From: Siphonodentalium dalli
Taxonomy: Eukaryota; Mollusca; Scaphopoda; Gadilida; Siphonodentaliidae
NCBI GenBank assembly: GCA_032622095.1
Contig: CP136064.1
Span: 174,918,247-174,982,246, forward strand
Length of the DNA: 64,000 nt
Direction: 5' to 3'
The translations under genes and the position numbers were made by a program. The notes below the pieces were generated by a model. It was not told the DNA's origin. It saw only the letters and a program-made list of their open reading frames with translations, and did no database searches. Below, piece by piece: positions 11,430 to 23,627 of this stretch (position 1 is the first letter of the stretch; every line of letters begins with the position of its first letter).

Positions 11430-11800
11430 AGCATATCCGTAGAAACTTACTGCCATATTTAGCTCAACTTGACGAAGTAAGCTATTGCCATAGGTTGGTA
11501 TCCGTCGCCCGTGCATGCATGTGTATGACCGTCAACAATGTTATTAGAACGCGTTACAGATCGTACCATTGGTCGGATCATTATGAAATTTGACATGGCT
11601 ATTGACATGTAGATGGGAACGAGTCATTAATTGGGGTCATTCGAAAAAATCAACCGCCATCTTGTTCATTTGGTCATCATGAAATTTTCCATGTACGTTG
11701 AAGTTGACATGTATATATAGGAACGATATGTTTTGTGGTGAATCAATAAAAAAAACATGGCCACCGTCGACCATCTTGGTTTTCAGTATTAAACAATGAA
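11430..11800. repeat. Dispersed repeat, family A (copy 3)
   Basis: It contains 'ctcaacttgacgaagtaagctattgccat', shared with 1080-1110, and then diverged 'agatgggaacgagtc' and 'aaaacatggccaccgtcgaccatctt' blocks. Confidence 0.65.
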
Positions 11801-12250
11801 ATCCGTTAGCATCTGAACATTGCGCTTTTCTCAGTCGCTATCATTTAAAAAATACCATATCATATTAAAAAATTTCGGTAAAAAACAAAACGATGGCTCC
11901 ACCGTATGGGTCACCCCGTATGAAGTTTGGCGACGATCAGATCTTTGAGAGATGTGACCTGTATTTTGTGCTAACGGATATTTTTGACGGATCTCGGACG
12001 ACTGATGCCAACCCATAGCAATAGCTCTAACTTGACTGTCAAGTTGTGCTAAAATGGTTCAATTGGCATAGCAGGTTAATTTAAATTCCAAATTATTCCG
12101 TTTTTCAACAAAATTCTATGGTTTGTCCCCAAAATCATGACCTATGTTCAAAGGCATTCACTGAAAAATGGTTTTAAAGATAACAAAATTTTACGAACAT
12201 TTTGGAATATGGCCCTGCTTGTTGAACATTTGCATTCAAAAAAAATTATG

Positions 12251-12818
12251 ACCAGTCAGTTCATATATAATACAGTGCATACATATGTCTATTTAATTAA
12301 ATGAGACAAAATCTTGTGACTGGAATCACCATTTACCGACTTTCTGATGTGAACATAATACATTTGGCAGCCATTTTGAAAACGGTTGCCATGGAGACGG
12401 AGAACCATTTGACGATGTCTACCCAAATTTTTTTGGAAGCCCTTGACCCAAGGTACCTAACTTATGTGTTAATGGGTTTGTCGATACGGAACTTGTGCTA
12501 CCACAAAAGGATAGAGAGGCTATATATTTAGGCATACACCAGTCACCATGGCAACAGTTATATTCACCAAATATACCACAAAATGCGAGTTATGATGACG
12601 ACCAGTCAGTTCATATATAACACAGTGCATAAACATGTATATTTAATTAAATGAGACAAAATCTTGTGACTGGAATCACCATTTATCGACTTTCTGATGT
12701 GAAAATAATACATTTGGCAGCCATTTTGAAAACGGTTGCTATGGAGACGGGAGAACCATTTGACGAAGTCTACCCAAATTTTTTTGGAAGCCCTTGACCC
12801 AAGGTACATAACTTATAT
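12251..12818. repeat. Direct duplication, period 350 bp
   Basis: 12251-12468 and 12601-12818 are near-identical. Both run from 'accagtcagttcatatataa' through 'catttggcagccattttgaa' to 'cccttgacccaaggtac'. They differ by scattered substitutions and one inserted G. The 130-bp spacer is present once. Short frames in both copies are not conserved as protein. Confidence 0.9.
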
Positions 12819-14035
12819 AAAGTCTGCTCTAGAGCGAGAAAATCCTACGGGGTCATAGGCTGGGGCCAGTATTAAATGGAAATAATATCATAATTTGCTA
12901 GTTCAGCTGTTACCGAGGACAGTGACTGGTTTATTCTATATTGGTTTTAGTGTTTTTTCTCCAGGGGCATGTGTCTTAAAGACATACTATGTACTTGTCC
13001 GGATGCGTGAAACTGATACGATATTATTCAGGAGCTATGCCAACTGGAGGAATGTAACATTCTATTAACATCTCTGAAAATGTGAAGCAAATAGACTGTA
13101 CCACTCCATTGAAAACATCATCTGAACCATGCTCAATTGTAAATATTTACTACTCGATTCGGGACGCATCTATCGGCGACAAACTAACGAAAATGATTTC
13201 GCCATTGTGAGTCACTGCATTTAATTAATATATAAGAATGACGGTGTTTGTTGTCAATTTGGATATAATATTTGCAAAAATACCTACTTTGAAAAAGATT
13301 AATCTACATCTCTATTTTATCACCCTACTGGAGTGTTTCACATCACTTTAATGAGTAAAAGATCGCTCCAGTGTATACTTTCATAACTGAATGGGAGTAT
13401 CTATTCAAAATAGAAAGGGTTACGCCATAATTTTACTAGAATAATATGCTGACAATATCATGGCAAACTCACTGTTTGTGATAGTTATCGCCGGCTTAAC
13501 ATTTAACGCAGTCGGCCATTACCAACGTTTACCTTTTTTTGTTTAGCCCGAAGTAGCTTTTCACTTAAAGCCACGTGGCGGTTTGCGCTACAAAATACAC
13601 CTAATAATATTCGCTTTTGAATTATACCCGCTATCGAAATAAGTCAATGAATACTTGTACTAACTTTCTACGAGCATTGAAGTCATAACAAATACAACCT
13701 TGAACACGATGTTTGGGTCCCCCCCCACCCCCCCCCCCCCAAAAAAACAGCCATTTGCACGGCAGAAAGGAGCGTTCCGTGGTAATCTATCATGATATGG
13801 TAGAAATAAACAGCGTTTGTTTCACTTCTGTGCGAAAATTTGACAACAGTTGGAAAATGACTGACTATATGGCAAGTATTTTTCAGAGCATATGAAGCCG
13901 GTATTTCAATAGTTCATGTATTTGTCAAAATATCGTATACCGCATTCCAAATTACGTAGACAAAATTGGAAGCTCGAATGAGCCATGTCCTTTTAATTCA
14001 CTTCGCCTGAGAAATACTCTTATTGTTCTTATACC
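12819..14035. other. Intergenic, nothing recognised
   Basis: AT-rich sequence with an interrupted C tract at 13720-13741 that gives a false proline-rich frame. No gene or repeat boundary is identified. Confidence 0.6.
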
Positions 14036-14454
14036 AATGAGAAATATGGCATAAACAGTATGTTATTGTCAATTTTTTTCCCTTTGTTATGTAAACAAAA
14101 GCAAAAAACAACGAAAACGTTTCATGGCCTTTGTTTAGATCCGGATATGGTAAACATAAAGAGCGTTATTTATTACTGTTTTCCTGATATGGAAATAATA
14201 AAGAGCGTTTATATCATTTTTGTGTGATTAACCAATAGAATTGCGCTGTGTTATGTAAACAGAAGCACAACTTCTGTAACACGAGCAGGCTCTTGTTTAC
14301 GTACACCATCGTACGTCTTGACGACAATATACTATTTACGCGCGGATTATGTTTGGCATATGAACAAAACTATATATGTTTTAATATTCCTTCTGTTGAT
14401 GGCGAGTTGAACAAATATGAATATTTCTGCAACGAATGCCGCCCGTGCCTTTAA
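14036..14454. mobile_element. TTAA-ended MITE, copy 1 (left part missing)
   Basis: It is similar over its length to 17985-18373, sharing 'gcataaacagtatgttattgtca', two 'taaagagcg' blocks, 'gttatgtaaacaaa', and the end 'cgtgcctttaa'. The start corresponds to the interior of copy 2, so the left end is absent. Confidence 0.7.
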
Positions 14455-14470
14455 CCACCGTAACTACCGC

Positions 14471-15065
14471 TGATGGGGTCATTGTCACAAGGCATCAATC
14501 ACATTCGTAGCCAGCTTTATGAATTGATAACAAATGTAGCCAGCTTTTCTATGGCGATCGCATTTGTGACCAGCTTTTTGAATTGATTACAAATGTAACC
14601 AGGTGTTCTGTTGTGATCACATTTGTAGCCAGCTTTTTGAATTGATCACAAATGTAGCCAGCTTTTCTATGGCGATCACATTTGCAGCCAGCGTTTCATA
14701 TTCATGCGCGCCTCAATGAACAAGATTAGTTTAATCTCATTTTTCTGAGTTGATGGATGAAACACAATTTGAATTTTAATTTGATATTAGTTCATATAAT
14801 AACATGAGGTTTCCGATCAGTGTTGTTAGAATGCTCGAATTATATTCCAATATCAGTTGATAAACGAAGTAAATTTTGGAGCATCACGTCGACATTTTAG
14901 TCACGAATGTGATGACGTCATATTTAGCGTCATATACAGCATGGCATTAGAAAAACTGGCTACGAATGTGATCGCTGGTGAAAAGCTGGCTATGTATACA
15001 TTTTTGATCGATTTAATAAACTGGCTACGAATGTGACCGGACGCTTGTGACAATGACCCCATCGG
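14471..15065. mobile_element. 595-bp inverted-repeat element with internal short repeats
   Basis: The ends are GATGGGGTCATTGTCACAAG at the left and its reverse complement at the right. The 11-bp direct repeat CGTAACTACCG lies outside both ends (14459-14469 and 15066-15076), consistent with a target-site duplication. Inside, 'ATCACATTTGTAGCCAGC' and 'ATCACAAATGTAGCCAGC' alternate at about 30-bp spacing. They are separated by 'tttttgaattg' or 'ttttctatggcg', with inverted versions near the right end. No coding frame is present. Confidence 0.85.
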
Positions 15066-15647
15066 CGTAACTACCGGTATATCCCTCAAACCCACGAACA
15101 ACCTACATGTACCTTCATCGCTCCACTGTTCCACAGATGGATAACTGTTGTCTCTGTTCCAGTCGCTGTTTTCTGCTGACCGCCAGCGCCGACGATAACT
15201 GTTGTCTCTGCTCGAATCGCTATTTTCTGCTGACCACCAGCGCCGATGACTAAATATCCATTTAACTGAAATGTGGAGGAAATTTAGTTCCCAGGCTGTC
15301 GTCAAGGTAATAAGTGTTAGAATAGAATTTATTAAGCAAAATACGTCCCTGGGTTGGGACAGGTTGCCATACATAGATATAATATTAATGTGGTACATGA
15401 ACACACACAAACTGTATAATAATAATATCACTCAGTCATGTAACTTAATATGCATTATATAATAATATTTATGTATTGTTCAATCTGCACTCGAAAAACC
15501 TCCTGACTATGTTGCAAACTTTCGCACAATGTTGTGAAGGTCATTATCTAATATATGCTTCAGTTGGTCCCATCTACTGTGTTATGACGAATCACATTTG
15601 AATGACGCTGGAGGGGAGATCAAAGTGACGATAGATACGTATATAGG

Positions 15648-16411
15648 AGAGACCCGGGCAAAGCGGATCACTGAAGGTTTTCTTTTATAAAATGCAGTCG
15701 GTAATCATAAATATTGTCACTGCTAGTTTCTAACCATGATAACATTTGAGTCAGGATGCATTCAAGTTCATTTATTGGTTTGGTGATTTTTTTTATCCGC
15801 TTTGCCCGGTCGTCGGGTAAAGCGGATCATCGCCGGATCGGCACACGAATTTATCTGAAAATACAACATTATGAAACAATTTCATAAGCTTTTTAGTTTG
15901 ATTTATGACAATTATACATATTTCTACAAATAATTAGAATTGCGAATTTTCACACGTTCATTTTTTTTGTCAATTATGGACTTGCTCCGACAAGCCGCGA
16001 ATTTCGTCAATCCATCGTACTAAACTTGTCCAATTTCCTCTTATCTAGGAATGCACGTGCACCGCAGAAGTTTTCTGTGCCCAGATGCCATCTGTTTTGC
16101 AGTCCGGCACATGCCATATCTAATTTTTTTGCAAATTGACATAATATTGTCATATTCCACAATTCACAATTTATTTTCTAAGACATCGACAACCGTTATT
16201 CCAGTAGGATGGGTATGTGATAATCGACCTGCTCAATGTGGATATTCACAAACGCCCAGGAATGATAAAATCTCTATGGAAATGTATAAAAACTAACCCA
16301 ACACGAAATGACCGTATTCTAAAACACGGATAGAATCCGAATAATTTGCTGGTATTGAAATAATAAAGGTGTTCTGCTTCGTCCGGACGATCCGCTTTAC
16401 TAGGGTCTCCC
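15648..16411. mobile_element. Inverted-repeat element with internal copies of its own ends
   Basis: The left end GAGACCCGGGCAAAGCGGATC pairs with the right end GATCCGCTTTACTAGGGTCTC. An inward-facing pair of the same sequence lies inside, 'atccgctttgcccg' at 15795-15808 and 'cgggtaaagcggatc' from 15814. The arrangement suggests two elements joined or one inserted at the end of another. There is no transposase. An 81-codon frame at 16051-16296 has no motif. Confidence 0.7.
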
Positions 16412-17732
16412 ATACCAAGTACACTTATACATACGGACTAAAAATGTCTTAAGAAAGAATAGATCTTTGTCGAGTGCGGGCAATTACAAATGGCCAATTC
16501 TATAACAGGAGGATCGTGCCTGGACGGACATAACTCATTTGAACCTCCAAATTATGAATATGTACTTTTGAAGAATGAATATATATAATAATGCCGATAA
16601 CACGTAAAGTACTTGTCTGCAAAACAATTTTCCAGGTAGGTGTTTTCAATAGTTTCTCACAGTAATCAGATAAACGCTCTTTATTTTTACCAAATCAATA
16701 GTATACTGACAAGGAACGCTCTTTATTGTTTCATGTGATGGGGGGAAAACATACGACCTAATAACTCTTTGATGACATAAAAACTGCGCATATAACTACG
16801 TAACGTATCTATCGACCTAATTTGATGCGCGAAGCCCGCCCGAGGTGTAGCAAACAAAATAAGTTCAAGCTTCAAACCGCCTCATTGCGTTCCAAAGAAT
16901 TTTGAAAAATAAATTGTTGATTTGGCTTGGTTTATAAAACGGGACGTATGCACCAATTATGTTTTGGTCTGTCTGTCCGGCCGTACATAATTCTGTGATA
17001 AATTTAGTTCTGAACTAAATGGAAAGACATTTGGTATGTGGCTTTCACTGCCACAATATGTGAGTTTGATTTTGGGATCCGGCCGCCAAATGTTACCAGA
17101 GTTATACGATTCTTTGATAACTTTACGTTAATGATAATTGGATATAATGAAATTTGGTACTATAGTGTGCATGTTTACAACCATTAAAGGTACATAATCC
17201 GATCAGTCGGTCCCCGTATCATCAAGTTCTAACAACAACAAAATGTAGTTATCAGAATCTATTAATTACCAGAAATAATGCCAACCACTGTCAACTATAG
17301 CATAAAATCACCCAAAATGTGTTATATATCGGTTTGTTGAATATTTACCACCAGAGCCAATTGGTATTTAGAGCTATCCCTCTTTATCAGCAATTAGTTT
17401 GGCTTGTCGAATATTTGCCAGGCCGCCAAATATTCCCTGTGGTGAAAATTAACAGAAATCTAAAATAGATATCTAATAACTCTTGAATTTTGATGTGTGG
17501 GTTCCTCGACTCGAAGCCAAAGAAATAGTAATTATGGGAGGTTTAATCTGACTGTGCATCTTTAATATGGGTTAAGTTCAATCTTCGGTTCCGTCCGCAC
17601 ATTTTAAACATATTTATGGACCTTTTTCGACTTTAAAATTAGGTAACCAGCAGATAGCTCAATTGAAATTAAATCTGCTGATTATCTATTTATACGACGT
17701 CCCTGCAATCCCATGACAAATATGGAATGGAC
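16412..17732. other. Intergenic, nothing recognised
   Basis: AT-rich sequence without a frame longer than about 60 codons. It includes a diverged run with 'gtctgtctgtccggccg', a GTCT-rich block typical of dispersed repeats. No gene is seen. Confidence 0.6.
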
Positions 17733-18373
17733 CTTTAAAGGTACGGTTGGCCTTGGCGGTGGGTATCCTGTGAAAATATTTACCCTTTCCTTGTAATCCA
17801 ATGCATTATCTTATATATGTGAGGCTCCATATGAGACTCGCATATATCAGAGAATGCACGACACGGGATCTTTAAAGGTACGGTTGGCCTTGGCGGTGTG
17901 TATCCTGTGAAAATATTTCCACCCGTCAAAAACCGCCACAAACAGAAAGAACATCAAAATGTAGACAGACTTTGTCCGTATACAAATAAGAAATATCGCA
18001 TAAACAGTATGTTATTGTCATATTTTTTACCATTGTTATGTAAACAAAGGCATAAAAAGTTACTTTTCTGGTGTTTGTTTATATTATGATGGTAAACATA
18101 AAGAGCGTTCTTTGTGGGTGAATTCCTGATATGGAACGAATAAAGAGCGTTTATGCCATTTGTGTGTGATTAGCCAGCAGCATTGTGTTGTATTCTGTAA
18201 CACAATCAGGCTCTTGCTTAGGTAAAATATAGTAAATCTTTATGATAACATGCTGTTTACGAGATGGTCATGGTATATATGAACGAAACTGAATGCGTTT
18301 TAATGTTTTTCTGTTTACGGTGATTGGAACAAATATGAATATTTTCGACAACTAAGGCCGCACGTGCCTTTAA
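17733..18373. mobile_element. TTAA-ended MITE, copy 2, preceded by an extra copy of its left end
   Basis: The complete copy runs from 17871 (TTTAAAGGTACGG) to 18373 (CGTGCCTTTAA), giving a short terminal inverted repeat that begins with TTAA. The left 55 bp occur a second time at 17733-17790. The interior matches 14036-14454. TTAA ends would fit a piggyBac-like or similar mobiliser; no transposase is present. Confidence 0.7.
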
Positions 18374-18533
18374 GCTGTTTAAAATTAGGGTTTTCGTGGG
18401 TTCCTGTTGATACCTGCAGTTAGGGTTGGTTGGTCGCCACCAAACTTCGAATGTAACATAATTGGCTCCAATACAAGCTGGGCTTTAATAAGGAATTTGT
18501 CCAATGATTTTCATCAGACTTATTGGCATTTTT

Positions 18534-18768
18534 GTCCCCCGAAAAACTTATTTTCGGGGGACTATAGAAACGGGTTCCGTCCGTCCGTTTGGCCGCCCGT
18601 CCGTCCGTCCGTAACAATTTTGAGTACCTTCAGATGTGCAAAATGTATATAGATGACGGAAAAATTATTTTTTTACGGATTTATTAACTGTTTTCGACTT
18701 AAAAAAATTCAACATTTTTTTTAATTTCTTTAACAAAGTGGTATCGACTTGCCACGTTTTCGGGGGAC
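18534..18768. mobile_element. Small foldback element with GTCCCCCGAAAA ends
   Basis: 18534-18562 is a hairpin (GTCCCCCGAAAA, 6-base loop, reverse complement). 'TTTTCGGGGGAC' recurs at 18757-18768 as the right end. Between them are 'ctatagaaacgggttccg' and a (GTCC)n run. It has the size and structure of a MITE or SINE-like repeat. Confidence 0.6.
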
Positions 18769-20204
18769 ACTGTGGTCGGCTGACCTTTTATTAGACTTAG
18801 ATGTTATTCGTTTTCGGATGATCATTTTTTCTGAAATGCAATTTGAAACAAGCCAACGGGCGTATTGTGCTACTGTGGTGGTGCTTGTGTTCATTCTGAC
18901 ACAGCTCTCAGTTTACCGACCGGTCAAAACTTCCCTTAGTTTGCTTTGCTGATGCTGTTTGTTCATATTCACCAACCTCTGGTTTTTGGTCCCGTTTTAC
19001 ACAAATCTGTATTTAAATAATTGGGTTACTTGTTTTATTAGTCAGGCTCATTTAGGTAGAACATGAGGGGGGTTAAGTTAAGTCATGTGGTAGGGGGTGC
19101 AGGGGTACACTATCAGCTCCCATACCAATTATATTTGTATTTTCATCGGCGTTGCGTGGCCTTCTTAACCCCGGTGACGCCATCAATGACCACATCAATG
19201 TGACATCATATTTTCAAATACCTACAACACGACACAGCACCTGTTAATATCTAATCACAATGACATCAGTTAATTGGGATTAATGTTTACCCAACCTACA
19301 TTTCGGAAAGAAAATGTAAACTGAGTAATGCTAAACTTTGACCCAGTAGGAACACAGGACCGAAAATATTTGCTGTGTAAGGCCCACTTAATTTTCGAAC
19401 CCCCAGATTACATTATATAAAATCAAATAAAAATATATGCCATACTACATACCATTTGTATTATCAACTTATCCGGTGTAATAAACTGTGGACATGTTGT
19501 TTTTGTTGAGTTCGCAACACGTTTTGTCATCAAGATTGAAGTAAAAATTAGTATTATTTTCAGGGGGAATAACTCTATATATTAAAGTATTAAAATATTG
19601 AAAAAGTTTTGAGTTCTGTTGCATTCTGGATGTCACAGGGGGGAAGTCTTTAAATAATTTCAGCAGTTTCCTATTTCTATGTGGGGCATCTTCTGAGACA
19701 CAGATGTTTCAAATAGTGATGAATTATAGTATTTTAATCATATTTTATGGCATAGATTGTTATTAAAACCGTATATCAAGTCACTATAAAAAAACAATCG
19801 GCGACTCTAAAATAAGTGGGGATACTTGGAAATAGGAAAGAAGTTAAGTAGTGGGTTGGGGGGGGGTGGGTCCAGTTGGTTTTTGGACTAAAACTTTGAC
19901 TGAATTTTCTGCAATATTACTCTAGCCAAATTAACAATTCAATTTGAATTTCTCGTTATCCTGTTAGATGTGATAGAGTATATGGGTAATTGCACCAGAA
20001 TGCTGCATATATAATAGAGTGTGCGATGGATGTGATTTTTGAAGAAGTGCGGATGGTGTGGGTATTATATGTGCAGAATCATACAATACATGATGCAATT
20101 TAGTTTCATTATATTTTAGTTCAACAACCCGTGGCGGTTTCCTAACGTGCATGCGTTCATAGCATGCACCAGGAGAGCCTGAAGAATGACATAGCTCTTT
20201 CAAC
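18769..20204. other. Intergenic, nothing recognised
   Basis: No frame with recognisable motifs and no internal repeats apart from G tracts near 19620 and 19857. Confidence 0.6.
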
Positions 20205-20545
20205 CGACACACCCTGCAGTCATATCTTCCATACGATCGTCACAATACTTCATATTGATCTTCTGGGTGACCACTAGACGAGAGCAATCAATTTTGTTCG
20301 AATTTCAATGGAAAAACATGGCCGCCAGCGGCCATCTTTGAGTTTATTCTTTTCATGATTAAATCCTTCGACACACCCTACGTGCAATGTCCATCATCCA
20401 ATCGTCACCAAACTTCACATGTATTCTTCTGGGTGACCTCTAGATGGGAGCTATCCAATTGTTCTGAAATTCTTTAAAAACTTGCCGCCAGCAGTCATCT
20501 TGGATTTCACATGTGAATACATCGGCACGCCCTGCAGCCCACATT
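20205..20545. repeat. Dispersed repeat, family A (copy 4)
   Basis: Two to three units carry 'gacacaccctgcag', 'gtgaccactagacga', 'aaaaacatggccgccagcggccatctt' and 'gtgacctctagatgggagctatcc', in the same order as at 1085-1500. Confidence 0.8.
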
Positions 20546-23500
20546 TATTGGTAAATGTTTTAAATGAAAATATGCAATACAAGCAAGCCCTTTACTGAAG
20601 CATTTTGGCTTTCCTTCTATCATTCTCCTGACTGCTCGGCATAAAATTAACCCATCCCCATGATGAACTACAGTGTCATTGACACTTTCATTTATATTCT
20701 ATGCTGCCTAAAGTTGTAGATACAAACAGGATAACAAAAAAATTCTGATTTTGTTACTAGGAGCATGCATACTCACGTTTCGGTCCTTTCCTATGTTGAT
20801 ATCTAACTTCGCGTGATTTGCTAGAATCGTGACTTCTTGGCAATTTCCTAGCACGATGTTCTTTTTTCGGTTTTGCCTCTATATAGTTAATCACGACGAA
20901 AATCAACAAAACACACACGAACGCCCTCATATCAAAGCGTCAAACAATCTGAAGAGGCACAAGTATATATGTGAGTATTTACCAAGAGCGTCTTCTTCGG
21001 TAGAGTGAAGTTTATATTGGTAATAATCTTATTTCTAAAATCGACGTCTTTTATTTGCTCGTCAAACAATAGATCCTGTTAAGAATCTTGACTGTTTGGA
21101 AATACGTCAAAACATTCAATATATATGACTGCAGGGAAATTCACTTCATGAGACAATGGTTGACCTTAACAGTATTTGAAGAAAATTGGATCCCCAGGAT
21201 ATATTGTTATTTGCTTAACGCCTTTAAAATGTATAGCCTGGAAGAAATCACACAATTTTTCACCTTTGCAATGACTTCATTTGTATGGTTTTAACATATG
21301 TTTTTGAACTGCCGATATGGATACTCCGGCAACACAATATCCGGGATATGTTCTTTCAGTTATCATTGGTAAGAATATATTAGGGATATAATAGGGATGT
21401 TTGGTGGATGCTGATGAGTATTGTTGAAACATCGTGCAATACCTTAGGACATATGTATACAGGATATGACACACCGTGGTGTATATATATAACACCTCCA
21501 GTTGTTTGGTTTCATACGACTTTCAAAGCGTCTAACTCACAATCAATTTGAGCCAAATGGGCTGCCATCTTTACTGTAGGCTTACGTTTGCTTGGTAATT
21601 GGTTAACAGCAGCTAAACAGATTCCCATAGGCGACTGTGCACTAATAGAACATGTGTGCGTTTTACGTCACACACTGCTTATACACAACATTAGAAGGAA
21701 CTCAAAGTTTCCATTTCACAACGGAAAAATACGCCCACGTGAAATTCGCTTGATCCGGGATGCATGCCCGAAAATGTCGCAATGACCCACTCTTCACATC
21801 TGCAATGAAACAGTATACCATTCGAGCCCAGCCTTTGTTTACCTTTCTTTGCATCAAACATTTTCCACACTAAGTGTACGTCTGCACCTCTTGGGTTGGA
21901 ATTTTCCGGCAGAGACTTAGATAAACTATTCGAGAAAAATATTCCCAACAACCCCACCCTGCTCATTGGTAGTTCGATTTAGATTCATATTGGAAACCCA
22001 AAACCATGGGGTAGATATCGCTCGACACCGCATGGATACAGGGCTATTCTTATATGCCCACATTTTAGACCCAGTGTCTCCAATACAATAAGTAGACTTG
22101 GCTAAGATGTGTGTGGATAAGACATATTATGTCACAATTGGGACGACAATATCGCAATTGTCAATTGGAGAAACAACGATGGATAGACTGCATGTTATGG
22201 TACACTGTGCCTAAATATGTCTTCAGATCATATTATCGATCTGAAAAAGTGTGCTATGTTCGGAAGTAGCCCGTTAAGGGAGATGTCATGCGATGTCGAT
22301 TTTGGTTGTACATGCATATTTCAGTTTCCTAGCTTAAAACAACAAATCACACCACTGACGTACATATTTTTGACAACTAGTGATCAGCAACTTAAATAAC
22401 TAGGCGTACAGAGACTGACGAGTGGGGTATCCAAATAAATAGTCTCTATTTCAGATTGTGAATACACCCTAGTAATGTCAATATATGTTGGACACATAAC
22501 GGCCTTTTCGCTGCAATATAGTGAAATTTCCGACAATGCTGCATATGTGTTAAAATGGCATTTTAAGAGGGAATTTTTGCGAGAATTTTTTTTTCTGAAG
22601 TGATAAAATGCCGTTTTTATCTATAAAAAGAGTCCTTATCTCAAATGGAGCCCGATTGCGATCGGCAAATGTGTATGTACAATACGTTTATATCCTTCTG
22701 TAATATTTATGTTCCAGAAATAGAATTTTTCGTCTTGGCGAAAGCGACTTCCGATTATATGTTTGTACGGTTTAGCCACTGTGAAGCAACATACTATAAA
22801 TACAAAAGAACCAAGAAATGCGAAATTGATGAATTTGTGAATTTTGTGAAATAAATTTGTCAAAATTTATTAAAAAACTCAATTTATGGTCTTTCAACAA
22901 TGTTTATAAAAAATAATATTTTGTGGCAGAACTCCGTACGTTGGAGATACCGAATTCTGACCGTGCTTCGCGTTGTGTACTTTTTTGAGTGACGACAACT
23001 CATGGAACCGTAGAGATCTGTTTATTTTCTGAACATAGCTTCGCTTCAAGATCGGACAGCTGATGCTGGCATTCTCAGGCTCTTCTGGATCAGTAAGTCA
23101 TTCCCAGGGCGGTACTCATAGGAGGACTCAGTCAACTGAACACTGGTGGATAAAATCTCAGTGCTTATATTTAAAATTGGTAACCTAATTTTCAAAATCA
23201 TGTGACGATGTTACTGGCCAAGTTTGACAAATGCTTGTCAACGGCTCGTCACTAAAGGTATATCTTTCGTATATCATGACCAGTGCAGTGTATCCAAAAC
23301 ATCTGATAACCTTTATACCTCTGCACTGGTTCGACTGGGAACTTTCCTGAGTATTAGCCAGAATCAGCATCGCGTGATCTCGTCATCATGCTAAGTACGA
23401 CTGTCCGACTAACATTCCCATGCCTGTTGTTCGTGCATCGTAATAGTTGAAAAAGATAACTGATGCAATAGTACACAAGGGTGTGAGCAGGCAGGGTCGC

Positions 23501-23627
23501 ACATCGTTCTGTTACAATTTCACAAGGCCTTCCATTTGTATATCCATTTTGTAAAGCGCGTAGACAATCCTGAAACTTTTCCCAGATACGTTCAGTGTTT
23601 TTCGAGTTATTTGCCTCCAAAATTGGG
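20546..23627. other. Intergenic, nothing recognised
   Basis: Only short frames (at most about 90 codons) occur on both strands. A 69-codon forward frame at 22645-22854 overlaps a 75-codon reverse frame and has no motif. No RNA gene or mobile element end was found. Confidence 0.55.

Noticed and set aside
13713-13895. 60-codon frame starting with a proline run
   Set aside because: It begins in a C tract and has no downstream motif.
14490-14700. CRISPR-like regular short repeats
   Set aside because: The repeats alternate in sequence, the spacers are repeated rather than unique, and they lie inside an inverted-repeat element in an animal genome.
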